Assembly (NCBI GenBank): GCA_964036665.1
Contig: OZ038531.1
Location: 13,144,168-13,208,167 of the forward strand
DNA: 64,000 nucleotides
From: Gordius sp. MW1
Lineage: Eukaryota > Nematomorpha > Gordioida > Gordea > Gordiidae
Reading direction: 5' to 3'
Shown: piece by piece, positions 48,382-61,312 of the stretch
Layout of the letters: the number at the start of each line of letters is the position of its first letter
Position numbering within the stretch: position 1 is the first letter of the stretch
Program-made: the position numbers and the translations under genes
Notes under the pieces: model-generated
The model's input: only the letters and a program-made list of their open reading frames with translations
Database searches by the model: none
Told to the model about the DNA's origin: nothing

Positions 48382-51300
48382 AAAGTAATAGTTTTCTGAT
48401 TCTGATAAATTTTTACTTTTTATCATGGAAACCACGTCTGAAAACGACAACTTTCATCGGATGCATACGGTAGAAAGAAAAATATGTGAAAAATTTTGAG
48501 GTAAAAATATTAATTTTTTTCGATTCTATGTGAAAGAGCGTAAAAAAATATATAAAAGTAAGCCAATTTGAGAATCCTATTATCCTCGATTGACTTCCGC
48601 AAAGAGGTTTTAAGCTGCGAGAACTATCATTTTGACGAAAGACAACGTTTTATTTTTGCGATTGGTTTGTTGTATCGCAACGTGAGTGCTTAATTTTTCA
48701 AAAATGCACTATGCGATCATGATTAAAGTAATAGTTTTCTGATTCTGATAAATTTTTACTTTTTATCATCGAAACCACGTCTGAAAACGACAACTTTCAT
48801 CGGATGCATACGGTAGAAAGAAAAATATGTGAAAAATTTTGAGGTAAAAATATTTATTTTTTTCGATTCTATGAGAAAGAGCATGAAAAAATATATAAAA
48901 GTAAGCCAATTTGAGAATCCTTTTATCCTCGATTGACTTCTGAAAAGAGGTTTTAAGCTGCGAGAACTATCATCTTGACAAAAGACAACGTTTTATTGTT
49001 GCGATTAGTTTGTTGTATCGCAACGTGAGTGCTTAATTTTTGAAAACTGCTCTATGCGATTATTATTTCAAAGTAATAGTTTTCTGATTCTGATAAATTT
49101 TTACTTTTTATCATGGAAACCACGTCTGAAAACGACAACTTTCATCGGATGAATACGGTTCAAAGAAAAATACGTAAAAAATTTAGAGGTAAAATATTTA
49201 TTTTTTTCGATTCTATGTGAAAGAGCATGAAAATATATATAAAAGTAAGCCAATTTGAGAATCTTATTATCCTCGATTGACTTCCGAAAAGAGGTTTTAA
49301 GCTGCGAGAACTATCATTTTGACAAAAGACAACGTTTTATAGTTGCGATTAGTTTGTTGTATCGCAACGTGAGTGCTTAATTTTTGAAAATGGCTCTATG
49401 CCATCATGATTTCAAAGTAATAGTTTTCAGATTCTGATAAATTTTTACTTGGGATCATAGAAACCACGTCTGAAAACGACAACTTTCATCGGATGAATAC
49501 GGTTCAAAGAAAAATATGTGAAAAATTTTGAGGTAAAAATATTTATTTTTTTCGATTCTATGTGAAAGAGCATGAAAAAATATATAAAAGTAAGTCAATT
49601 TGAGAATCCTATTATCCTCGATTGACTTCTGAAAAGAGGTTTTAAGCTGCGAGAACTATCATTTTGACAAAAGACAACGTTTTATTGTTGCGATTAGTTT
49701 GTTGTATCGCAACGTGAGTGCTTAATTTTTGAAAACTGCTCTATGCGATTATTATTTCAAAGTAATAGTTTTCTGATTCTGATAAATTTTTACTTTTTAT
49801 CATGGAAACCACGTCTGAAAACGACAACTTTCATCGGATGAATACGGTTCAAAGAAAAATATGTAAAAAATTTAGAGGTAAAATATTTATTTTTTTCGAT
49901 TCTATGTGAAAGAGCATGAAAATATATATAAAAGTAAGCCAATTTGAGAATCCTATTATCCTCGATTGACTTCCGAAAAGAGGTTTTAAGCTGCGAGAAC
50001 TATCATTTTGACAAAAGACAACGTTTTATAGTTGCGATTAGTTTGTTGTATCGCAACGTGAGTGCTTAATTTTTGAAAATGGCTCTATGCGATCATGATT
50101 TCAAAGTAATAGTTTTCAGATTCTGATAAATTTTTACTTGGGATCATAGAAACCACGTCTGAAAACGACAACTTTCATCGGATGAATACGGTTCAAAGAA
50201 AAATATGTGAAAAATTTTAAGGTAAAAATATTTATTTTTTTCGATTCTATGTGAAAGAGCGTAAAAAAATATATAAAAGTAAGCCAATTTGAGAATCCTA
50301 TTATCCTCGATTGACTTCCGCAAAGAGGTTTTAAGCTGCGAGAACTATCATTTTGACGAAAGACAACGGTTTATTTTTGCGATTAGTTTGTTGTATCGCA
50401 ACGTGAGTGCTTAATTTTTCAAAAATGCACTATGCGATCATGATTTTAAAGTAATAGTTTTCTGATTCTGATAAATTTTTACTTTTTATCGTCGAAACCA
50501 CGTCTGAAAACGACAACTTTCATCGGATGCATACGGTAGAAAGAAAAATATGTGAAAAATTTTGAGGTAAAAATATTAATTTTTTTCGATTCTATGTGAA
50601 AGAGCATGAAAAAATATATAAAAGTAAGCCAATTTGAGAATCCTATTATCCTCGATTGACTTCTGAAAAGAGGTTTTAAGCTGCGAGAACTATCATTTTG
50701 ACAAAAGACAACGTTTTATTGTTGCGATTAGTTTGTTGTATCGCAACGTGAGTGCTTAATTTTTGAAAACTGCTCTATGCGATTATGATTTCAAAGTAAT
50801 AGTTTTCTGATTCTGATAAATTTTTACTTTTTATCATGGAAACCACGTCTGAAAACGACAACTTTCATCGGATGAATACGGTTCAAAGAAAAATATGTAA
50901 AAAATTTAGAGGTAAAATATTTATTTTTTTCGATTCTATGTGAAAGAGCATGAAAATATATATAAAAGTAAGCCAATTTGAGAATCCTATTATCCTCGAT
51001 TGACTTCCGAAAAGAGGTTTTAAGCTGCGAGAACTATCATTTTGACAAAAGACAACGTTTTATAGTTGCGAAGTTTGTTGTATCGCAACGTGAGTGCTTA
51101 ATTTTTGAAAATGGCTCTATGCGATCATGATTTCAAAGTAATAGTTTTCAGATTCTGATAAATTTTTACTTGGGATCATAGAAACCACGTCTGAAAACGA
51201 CAACTTTCATCGGATGAATACGGTTCAAAGAAAAATATGTGAAAAATTTTAAGGTAAAAATATTTATTTTTTTCGATTCTATGTGAAAGAGCGTAAAAAA

Positions 51301-52971
51301 ATATATAAGAGTAAGCCAATATGAGAATCCTATTATCCTCGATTGACTTCCGCAAAGAGGTTTTAAGCTGCGAGAACTATCATTTTGACGAAAGACAACG
51401 TTTTATTTTTGCGATTAGTTTGTTGTATCGCAACGTGAGTGCTTTATTTTTCAAAAATGCACTATGCGATCATGATTTTTAAGTAATAGTTTTCTGATTC
51501 TGATAAATTTTTACTTTTTATCATCGAAACCACGTCTGAAAACGACAACTTTCATCGGATGCATACGGTAGAAAGAAAAATATGTGAAAAATTTTGAGGT
51601 AAAAATATTAATTTTTTTCGATTCTATGTGAAAGAGCATGAAAAAATATATAAAAGTAAGCCAATTTGAGAATCCTATTATCCTCGATTGACTTCCGAAA
51701 CGAGGTTTTCAGCTGCGAGAACTATCATTTTGACAAAAGACAACGTTTTATAGTTGCGATTAGTTTGTTGTATCGCAACGTGAGTGCTTAATTTTTGAAA
51801 ATGGCTCTATGCGATCATGATTTCAAAGTAATAGTTTTCAGATTCTGATAAATTTTTACTTGGGATCATAGAAACCACGTCTGAAAACGACAACTTTCAT
51901 CGGATGAATACGGTTCAAAGAAAAATATGTGAAAAATTTTGAGGTAAAAATATTTATTTTTTTTGATTCTATGTGAAAGAGCGTAAAAAAATATATAAAA
52001 GTAAGCCAATTTGAGAATCCTATTATCCTCGATTGACTTCCGCAAAGAGGTTTTAAGCTGCGAGAACTATCATTTTGACAAAAGACAACGTTTTATTGTT
52101 GCGATTAGTTTGTTGTATCGCAACGTGAGTGCTTAGTTTTTCAAAAATGCATTATGTGATCATGATTTCAAAGTAATAGTTTTCAGATTCTGATAAATTT
52201 TTACTTTGGATCATAGAAACCATGTCTGAAAACGACACCTTTCATCGGATGCATACGGTAGAAAGAAAAATATGTGAAAAATTTTGAGGTAAAAATATTA
52301 ATTTTTTTCGATTCTATGTGAAAGAGCATGAAAAAATATATAAAAGTAAGCCAATTTGAGAATCCTATTATCCTCGATTGACTTCTGAAAAGAGGTTTTA
52401 AGCTGCGAGAACTATCATTTTGACAAAAGACAACGTTTTATAGTTGCGATTAGTTTGTTGTATCGCAACGTGAGTGCTTAATTTTTGAAAATGGCTCTAT
52501 GCGATCATGATTTCAAAGTAATAGTTTTCAGATTCTGATAAATTTTTACTTGGGATCATAGAAACCACGTCTGAAAACGACAACTTTCATCGGATGAATA
52601 CGGTTCAAAGAAAAATATGTAAAAAATTTAGAGGTAAAATATTTATTTTTTTCGATTCTATGTGAAAGAGCATGAAAATATATATAAAAGTAAGCCAATT
52701 TGAGAATCCTATTATCCTCGATTGACTTCCGAAAAGAGGTTTTAAGCTGCGAGAACTATCATTTTGACAAAAGACAACGTTTTATAGTTGCGAAGTTTGT
52801 TGTATCGCAACGTGAGTGCTTAATTTTTGAAAATGGCTCTATGCGATCATGATTTCAAAGTAATAGTTTTCAGATTCTGATAAATTTTTACTTGGGATCA
52901 TAGAAACCACGTCTGAAAACGACAACTTTCATCGGATGAATACGGTTCAAAGAAAAATATGTGAAAAATTT
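48382..52971 (+). repeat. Domain VI, older 5,160-bp pairing, right copy
   Basis: Counterpart of 43,222-47,808. Private changes include 'catcttgac' near 48,974, 'atacgtaaaa' near 49,171, 'agacaacggtt' near 50,369, 'caatatgag' near 51,320 and 'ccgaaacgagg' near 51,700. Similarity to the left copy ends where this R monomer acquires 'gaacgtaaaaaaat' at about 53,011. Confidence 0.9.
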
Positions 52972-54078
52972 TGAGGTAAAAATATTTATTTTTTTCGATT
53001 CTATGTGAAAGAACGTAAAAAAATATATAAAAGTAAGCCAATTTGAGAATCCTATTATCCTCGATTGACTTCCGCAAAGAGGTTTTAAGCTGCGAGAACT
53101 ATCATTTTGACAAAAGACAACGTTTTATTGTTGCGATTAGTTTGTTGTATCGCAACGTGAGTGCTTAGTTTTTTAAAAATGCATTATGTGATCATGATTT
53201 CAAAGTAATAGTTTTCAGATTCTGATAAATTTTTACTTGGGATCATAGAAACCATGTCTGAAAACGACACCTTTCATCGGATGCATACGGTAGAAAGAAA
53301 AATATGTGAAAATTTTGAGGTAAAAATATTAATTTTTTTCGATTCTATGTAAAAGAGCATGAAAAAATATATAAAAGTAAGCCAATTCGAGAATCCTATT
53401 ATCCTCGATTTACTTCCGAAAAGAGGTTTTAAGCTGCGAGAACTATCATTTTGACAAAAGACAACCTTTTATTGTTGCGATTAGTTTGTTTTATCGCAAC
53501 GTGAGTGCTTAATTTTTCAAAAATGCACTATGCGATCATGATTTTAAAGTAATAGTTTTCTGATTCTGATAAATTTTTACTTTTTATCATCGAAACCACG
53601 TCTGAAAACGACAACTTTCATCGGATGCATACGGTTGAAAGAAAAATATGTGAAAAATTTTGAGGTAAAAATATTTATTTTTTTCGATTCTATGTGAAAG
53701 AGCATGAAAAAATATATAAAAGTAAGCCAATTTGAGAATCCTATTATCCTCGATTGACTTCTGAAAAGAGGTTTTAAGCTGCGAGAACTATCATTTTGAC
53801 AAAAGAGAACGTTTTATTGTTGCGATTAGCTTGTTGTATCGCAACGTGAGTGCTTAATTTTTGAAAACTGCTCTATGCGATTATGATTTTAAAGTAATAG
53901 TTTTCTGATTCAGATAAATTTTTACTTTTTATCATGGAAACCACGTCTGAAAACGACAACTTTCATCGGATGAATACGGTTCAAAGAAAAATATGTGAAA
54001 AATTTAGAGGTAAAATATTTATTTTTTTCGATTCTATGTGAAAGAGCATGAAAAAATATATAAAAGTAAGCCAATTTG

Positions 54079-55113
54079 AGAATCCTATTATCCTCGATTG
54101 ACTTCCGAAAAGAGGTTTTAAGCTGCGAGAACTATCATTTTGACAAAAGACAACGTTTTATAGTTGCGATTAGTTTGTTGTATCGCAACGTGAGTGCTAA
54201 ATTTTGGAAAATGGCTCTATGCGATCATGATTTCAGAGTAATAGTTTTCAGATTCTGATAAATTTTTACTTGGGATCATAGAAACCACGTCTGAAAACGA
54301 CAACTTTCATCGGATGAATACGGTTCAAACAAAAATATGTGAAAAAATTTTGAGGTAAAAATATTTATTTTTTTCGATTCTATGTGAAAGAGCGTAAAAA
54401 AATATATAAAAGTAAGCCAATTTGAGAATCCTATTATCCTCGATTGACTTCCGCAAAGAGGTTTTAAGCTGCGAGAACTATCATTTTGACAAAAGACAAC
54501 GTTTTATTGTTGCGATTAGTTTGTTGTATCGCAACGTGAGTGCTTAGTTTTTCAAAAATGCATTATGTGATCATGATTTCAAAGTAATAGTTTTCAGATT
54601 CTGATAAATTTTTACTTGGGATCATAGAAACCATGTCTGAAAACGACACCTTTCATCGGATGCATACGGTAGAAAGAAAAATATGTGAAAAATTTTGAGG
54701 TAAAAATATTTATTTTTTTCGATTCTATGTAAAAGAGCGTAAAAAAATATATAAAAGTAAGCCAATTTGAGAATCCTATTATCCTCGATTGAATTCCGCA
54801 AAGAGGTTTTAAGCTGCGAGAACTATCATTTTGACAAAAGACAACGTTTTATTTTTGCGATTAGTTTGTTGTATCGCAACGTGAGTGCTTAATTTTTCAA
54901 AAATGCACTATGCGATCATGATTTTAAAGTAATAGTTTTCTGATTCTGATAAATTTTTACTTTTTATCATCGAAACCACGTCTGAAAACGACAACTTTCA
55001 TCGGATGCATACAGTTCAAAGAAAAATATGTGAAAAATTTAGAGGTAAAATATTTATTTTTTTCGATTCTATGTGAAAGAGCATAAAAATATATATAAAA
55101 GTAAGCCAATTTG
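54079..55113 (+). repeat. Trimer R'-S-P', distant copy of 15,170-16,204
   Basis: Same length (1,035 bp) and monomer sizes (346, 345, 344) as the trimer at 15,170, offset 38,909 bp. Few differences are seen, such as 'aagtaagcc' here against 'aagtgagcc' there, 'gttttcagattc' against 'gtttttagattc', and 'gaattccgc' near 54,792 here. Confidence 0.85.
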
Positions 55114-57524
55114 AGAATCCTATTATCCTCAATTGACTTCCGAAAAGATGTTTTAAGCTGCGAAAACTATCATTTTGACAAAAGACAACGTTTTATTGTT
55201 GCGATTAGTTTGTTGTATCGCAACGTGAGTGCTTAATTTTTGAAAATAGCTCTATGCGATCATGATTTCAAAGTAATAGTTTTCAGATTCTGATAAATTT
55301 TTACTTGGGATCATAGAAACCACGTCTGAAAACGACAACTTTCATCGGATGAATACGGTTCAAAGAAAAATATGTGAAAAATTTTAAGGTAAAAATATTT
55401 GTTTTTTTCGATTCTATGTGAAAGAGCGTAAAAAAATATATAAAAGTAAGCCAATTTGAGAATCCTATTATCCTCGATTGACTTCCGCAAAGAGGTTTTA
55501 AGCTGCGAGAACTATCATTTTGACAAAAGACAACGTTTTATTGTTGCGATTAGTTTGTTGTATCGCAACGTGAGTGGTTAATTTTTAAAAACTGCTCTAT
55601 GCGATTATGATTTCAAAGTAATAGTTTTCTGATTCTGATAAATTTTTACTTTTTATCATAGAAACCACGTCTGAAAACGACAACTTTCATCGGATGAATA
55701 CGGTTGAAAGAAAAATATGTAAAAAATTTAGAGGTAAAATATTTATTTTTTTCGATTCTATGTGAAAGAGCATAAAAATATATATAAAAGTAAGCCAATT
55801 TGAGAATCCTATTATCCTCGATTGACTTCCGAAAAGAGGTTTTAAGCTGCGAGAACTATCATTTTGACAAAAGACAACGTTTTATTGTTGCGATTAGTTT
55901 GTTGTATCGCAACGTGAGTGGTTAATTTTTAAAAACTGCTCTATGCGATTATGATTTCAAAGTAATAGTTTTCTGATTCTGATAAATTTTTACTTTTTAT
56001 CATGGAAACCACGTCTGAAAACGACAACTTTCATCGGATGAATACGGTTCAAAGAAAAATATGTAAAAAATTTAGAGGTAAAATATTTATTTTTTTCGAT
56101 TCTATGTGAAAGAGCATGAAAATATATATAAAAGTAAGCCAATTTGAGAATCCTATTATTCTCGATTGACTTCCGAAAAGAGGTTTTAAGCTGCGAGAAC
56201 TATCATTTTGACAAAAGACAACGTTTTATAGTTGCGAAGTTTGTTGTATCGCAACGTGAGTGCTTAATTTTTGAAAATGGCTCTATGCGATCATGATTTC
56301 AAAGTAATAGTTTTCAGATTCTGATAAATTTTTACTTGGGATCATAGAAACCACGTCTGAAAACGACAACTTTCATCGGATGAATACGGTTCAAAGAAAA
56401 ATATGTGAAAAATTTTAAGGTAAAAATATTTATTTTTTTCGATTCTATGTGAAAGAGCGTAAAAAAATATATAAAAGTAAGCCAATTTGAGAATCCTATT
56501 ATCCTCGATTGACTTCCGCAAAGAGGTTTTAAGCTGCGAGAACTATCATTTTGACGAAAGACAACGTTTTATTTTTGCGATTAGTTTGTTGTATCGCAAC
56601 GTGAGTGTTTAATTTTTCAAAAATGCACTATGCGATCATGATTTTAAAGTAATAGTTTTCTGATTCTGATAAATTTTTACTTTTTATCATCGAAACCACG
56701 TCTGAAAACGACAACTTTCATCGGATGCATACGGTAGAAAGAAAAATATGTGAAAAATTTTGAGGTAAAAATATTAATTTTTTTCAATTCTATGTGAAAG
56801 AGCATGAAAAAATATATAAATGTAAGCCAATTTGAGAATCCTATTATCCTCGATTGACTTCCGAAAAGAGGTTTTAAGCTGCGAGAACTATCATTTTGAC
56901 AAAAGACAACGTTTTATAGTTGCGATTAGTTTGTTGTATCGCAACGTGAGTGCTTAATTTTTGAAAATGGCTCTATGCGATCATGATTTCAAAGTAATAG
57001 TTTTCAGATTCTGATAAATTTTTACTTGGGATCATAGAAACCACGTCTGAAAACGACAACTTTCATCGGATGAATACGGTTCAAAGAAAAATATGTGAAA
57101 AATTTTGAGGTAAAAATATTTATTTTTTTCGATTCTATGTGAAAGAGCGTAAAAAAATATATAAAAGTAAGCCAATTTGAGAATCCTATTATCCTCGATT
57201 GACTTCCGCAAAGAGGTTTTAAGCTGCGAGAACTATCATTTTGACAAAAGACAACGTTTTATTGTTGCGATTAGTTTGTTGTATCGCAACGTGAGTGCTT
57301 AGTTTTTCAAAAATGCATTATGTGATCATGATTTCAAAGTAATAGTTTTCAGATTCTTATAAATTTTTACTTGGGATCATAGAAACCATGTCTGAAAACG
57401 ACACCTTTCATCGGATGCATACGGTAGAAAGAAAAATATGTGAAAATTTTGAGGTAAAAATATTAATTTTTTTTGATTCTATGTAAAAGAGCATGAAAAA
57501 ATATATAAAAGTAAGCCAATTCGA

Positions 57525-59588
57525 GAATCCTATTATCCTCGATTTACTTCCGAAAAGAGGTTTTAAGCTGCGAGAACTATCATTTTGACAAAAGACAACC
57601 TTTTATTGTTGCGATTAGTTTGTTTTATCGCAACGTGAGTGCTTAATTTTTCAAAAATGCACTATGCGATCATGATTTTAAAGTAATAGTTTTCTGATTC
57701 TGATAAATTTTTACTTTTTATCATCGAAACCACGTCTGAAAACGACAACTTTCATCGGATGCATACGGTTGAAAGAAAAATATGTGAAAAATTTTGAGGT
57801 AAAAATATTTATTTTTTTCGATTCTATGTGAAAGAGCATGAAAAAATATATAAAAGTAAGCCAATTTGAGAATCCTATTATCCTCGATTGACTTCTGAAA
57901 AGAGGTTTTAAGCTGCGAGAACTATCATTTTGACAAAAGAGAACGTTTTATTGTTGCGATTAGTTTGTTGTATCGCAACGTGAGTGCTTAATTTTTGAAA
58001 ACTGCTCTATGCGATTATGATTTCAAAGTAATAGTTTTCTGATTCAGATAAATTTTTACTTTTTATCATGGAAACCACGTCTGAAAACGACAACTTTCAT
58101 CGGATGAATACGGTTCAAAGAAAAATATGTGAAAAATTTAGAGGTAAAATATTTATTTTTTTCGATTCTATGTGAAAGAGCATGAAAAAATATATAAAAG
58201 TAAGCCAATTTGAGAATCCTATTATCCTCGATTGACTTCCGAAAAGAGGTTTTAAGCTGCGAGAACTATCATTTTGACAAAAGACAACGTTTTATTGTTG
58301 CGATTAGTTTGTTGTATCGCAACGTGAGTGCTTAGTTTTTCAAAAATGCATTATGTGATCATGATTTCAAAGTAATAGTTTTCAGATTCTGATAGATTTT
58401 TACTTGGGATCATAGAAACCATGTCTGAAAACGACACCTTTCATCGGATGCATACGGTAGAAAGAAAAATATGTAAATTTTGAGGTAAAAATATTAATTT
58501 TTTTCGATTCTATGTAAAAGAGCATGAAAAAATATATAAAAGTAAGCCAATTCGAGAATCCTATTATCCTCGATTTACTTCCGAAAAGAGGTTTTAAGCT
58601 GCCAGAACTATCATTTTGACAAAAGACAACGTTTTATTGTTGCGATTAGTTTGTTTTATCGCAACGTGAGTGCTTAATTTTTCAAAAATGCACTATGCGA
58701 TCATGATTTTAAAGTAATAGTTTTCTGATTCTGATAAATTTTTACTTTTTATCATCGAAACTACGTCTGAAAACGACAACTTTCATCGGATGCATACGGT
58801 TGAAAGAAAAATATGTGAAAAATTTTGAGGTAAAACTATTTATTTTTTTCGATTCTATGTGAAAGAGCATGAAAAAATATATAAAAGTAAGCCAATTTGA
58901 GAATCCTATTATCCTCGATTGACTTGTGAAAAGAGGTTTTAAGCTGCGAGAACTATCATTTTGACAAAAGAGAACGTTTTATTGTTGCGATTAGTTTGTT
59001 GTATCGCAACGTGAGTGCTTAATTTTTGAAAACTGCTCTATGCGATTATGATTTCAAAGTAATAGTTTTCTGATTCAGATAAATTTTTACTTTTTATCAT
59101 GGAAACCACGTCTGAAAACGACAACTTTCATCGGATGAATACGGTTCAAAGAAAAATATGTGAAAAATTTAGAGGTAAAATATTTATTTTTTTCGATTCT
59201 ATGTGAAAGAGCATGAAAAAATATATAAAAGTAAGCCAATTTGAGAATCCTATTATCCTCGATTGACTTCCGAAAAGAGGTTTTAAGCTGCGAGAACTAT
59301 CATTTTGACAAAAGACAACGTTTTATAGTTGCGATTAGTTTGTTGTATCGCAACGTGAGTGCTAAATTTTGGAAAATGGCTCTATGCGATCATGATTTCA
59401 GAGTAATAGTTTTCAGATTCTGATAAATTTTTACTTGGGATCATAGAAACCACGTCTGAAAACGACAACTTTCATCTGATGAATACGGTTCAAACAAAAA
59501 TATGTGAAAAAATTTTGAGGTAAAAATATTTATTTTTTTCGATTCTATGTGAAAGAGCGTAAAAAAATATATAAACTAAGCCAATTTG
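57525..59588 (+). repeat. Trimer expansion D'-Q'-S within domain VII
   Basis: The order at 53,050-54,424 is S-D'-Q'-R'. Here it is D'-Q'-S-D'-Q'-R', an insertion of three monomers (about 1,031 bp between repeated marks at 57,522 and 58,553). The added S, at about 58,213, has an R-type head ('ccgaaaagagg') on an S body, marking the crossover. D' copies differ slightly: 'acaacctttt' at 57,599 against 'acaacgtttt' at 58,627. Confidence 0.82.
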
Positions 59589-61312
59589 AGAATCCTATTA
59601 TCCTCGATTGACTTCCGCAAAGAGGTTTTAAGCTGCGAGAACTATCATTTTGACAAAAGACAACGTTTTATTGTTGCGATTAGTTTGTTGTATCGCAACG
59701 TGAGTGCTTAGTTTTTCAAAAATGCATTATGTGATCATGATTTCAAAGTAATAGTTTTCAGATTCTGATAAATTTTTACTTGGGATCATAGAAACCATGT
59801 CTGAAAACGACACCTTTCATCGGATGTATACGGTAGAAAGAAAAATATGTGAAAAATTTTGAGGTAAAAATATTTATTTTTTTCGATTCTATGTAAAAGA
59901 GCGTAAAAAAATATATAAAAGTAAGCCAATTTGAGAATCCTATTATCCTCGATTGACTTCCGCAAAGAGATTTTAAGCTGCGAGAACTATCATTTTGACA
60001 AAAGACAACGTTTTATTGTTACGATTAGTTTGTTGTATCGCAACGTGAGTGCTTAATTTTTGAAAACTGCTCTATGCGATCATGATTTTAAAGTAATAGT
60101 TTTCTGATTCTGATAAATTTTTACTTTTTATCATCGAAACCACGTCTGAAAACGACAACTTTCATCGGATGCATACGGTTCAAAGAAAAATATGTGAATA
60201 ATTTTGAGGTAAAAATATTTATTTTTTTCGATTCTATGTGAAAGAGCATGAAAAAATATATAAAAGTAAGTCAATTTGAGAATCCTATTATCCTCGATTG
60301 ACTTCTGAAAAGAGGTTTTAAGCTGCGAGAACTATCATTTTGACAAAAGACAACGTTTTATTGTTGCGATTAGTTTGTTGAATCGCAACGTGAGTGCTTA
60401 ATTTTTGAAAACTGCTCTATGCGATTATGATTTCAAAGTAATAGTTTTCTGATTCTGATAAATTTTTACTTTTTATCATGGAAACCACGTCTGAAAACGA
60501 CAACTTTCATAGGATGAATACGGTTCAAAGAAAAATATGTAAAAAATTTAGAGGTAAAATATTTATTTTTTTCGATTCTATGTGAAAGAGCATGAAAATA
60601 TATATAAAAGTAAGCCAATTTGAGAATCCTATTATCCTCGATTGACTTCCGAAAAGAGGTTTTAAGCTGCGAGAACTATCATTTTGACAAAAGACAACGT
60701 TTTATAGTTGCGATTTAGTTTGTTGTATCGCAACGTGAGTGCTTAATTATTGAAAATGGCTCTATGCGATCATGATTTCAAAGTAATAGTTTTCAGATTC
60801 TGATAAATTTTTACTTGGGATCATAGAAACACGTCTGAAAACGACAACTTTCATCGGATGAATACGGTTCAAAGAAAAATATGTGAAAAATTTTAAGGTA
60901 AAAATATTTATTTTTTTCGATTCTATGTGAAAGAGCGTAAAAAAATATATAAAAGTAAGCCAATTTGAGAATCCTATTATCCTCGATTGACTTCCGCAAA
61001 GAGGTTTTAAGCTGCGAGAACTATCATTTTGACGAAAGACAACGTTTTATTTTTGCGATTAGTTTGTTGTATCGCAACGTGAGTGCTTAATTTTTCAAAA
61101 ATGCACTATGCGATCATGATTTTAAAGTAATAGTTTTCTGATTCTGATAAATTTTTACTTTTTATCGTCGAAACCACGTCTGAAAACGACAACTTTCATC
61201 GGATGCATACGGTAGAAAGAAAAATATGTGAAAAATTTTGAGGTACAAATATTAATTTTTTTCGATTCTATGTGAAAGAGCATGAAAAAATATATAAAAG
61301 TAAGCCAATTTG
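59589..61312 (+). repeat. Domain VIII HOR copy 1: five monomers, 1,724 bp
   Basis: It begins with S (59,589), then a P/A-like mixed monomer (59,934), Q, R and P. Marks shared with the next copy at 1,722-1,723 bp are 'ggatgtatacgg' (59,824), 'gtgaataatttt' (60,195), 'ttaattattgaaaatgg' (60,747) and 'aggtacaaatatt' (61,243). R has an extra T in 'gcgatttagtttg' and lacks one base in 'gaaacacgtctg', so its length is unchanged. Confidence 0.88.

Larger units (their letters stand above)
52972..59588 (+). repeat. Domain VII: S-D'-Q'-R' blocks with 12- and 15-monomer offsets
   Basis: D'-type monomers with 'aattcgagaatcc' and 'ttgttttatcgc' recur at about 53,391, 57,525 and 58,556. Q' with 'agagaacg' and 'gattcagataaat' follows each one. 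R' with 'gctaaattttgg' occurs at 54,079 and 59,244, 5,165 bp apart. The stretch 55,114-57,180 holds Q-, R- and P-like monomers, including 'gtggttaatttttaaaaac' twice (about 55,575 and 55,919) and R with 'gttgcgaag' at 56,234. No gene is seen. Confidence 0.82.
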
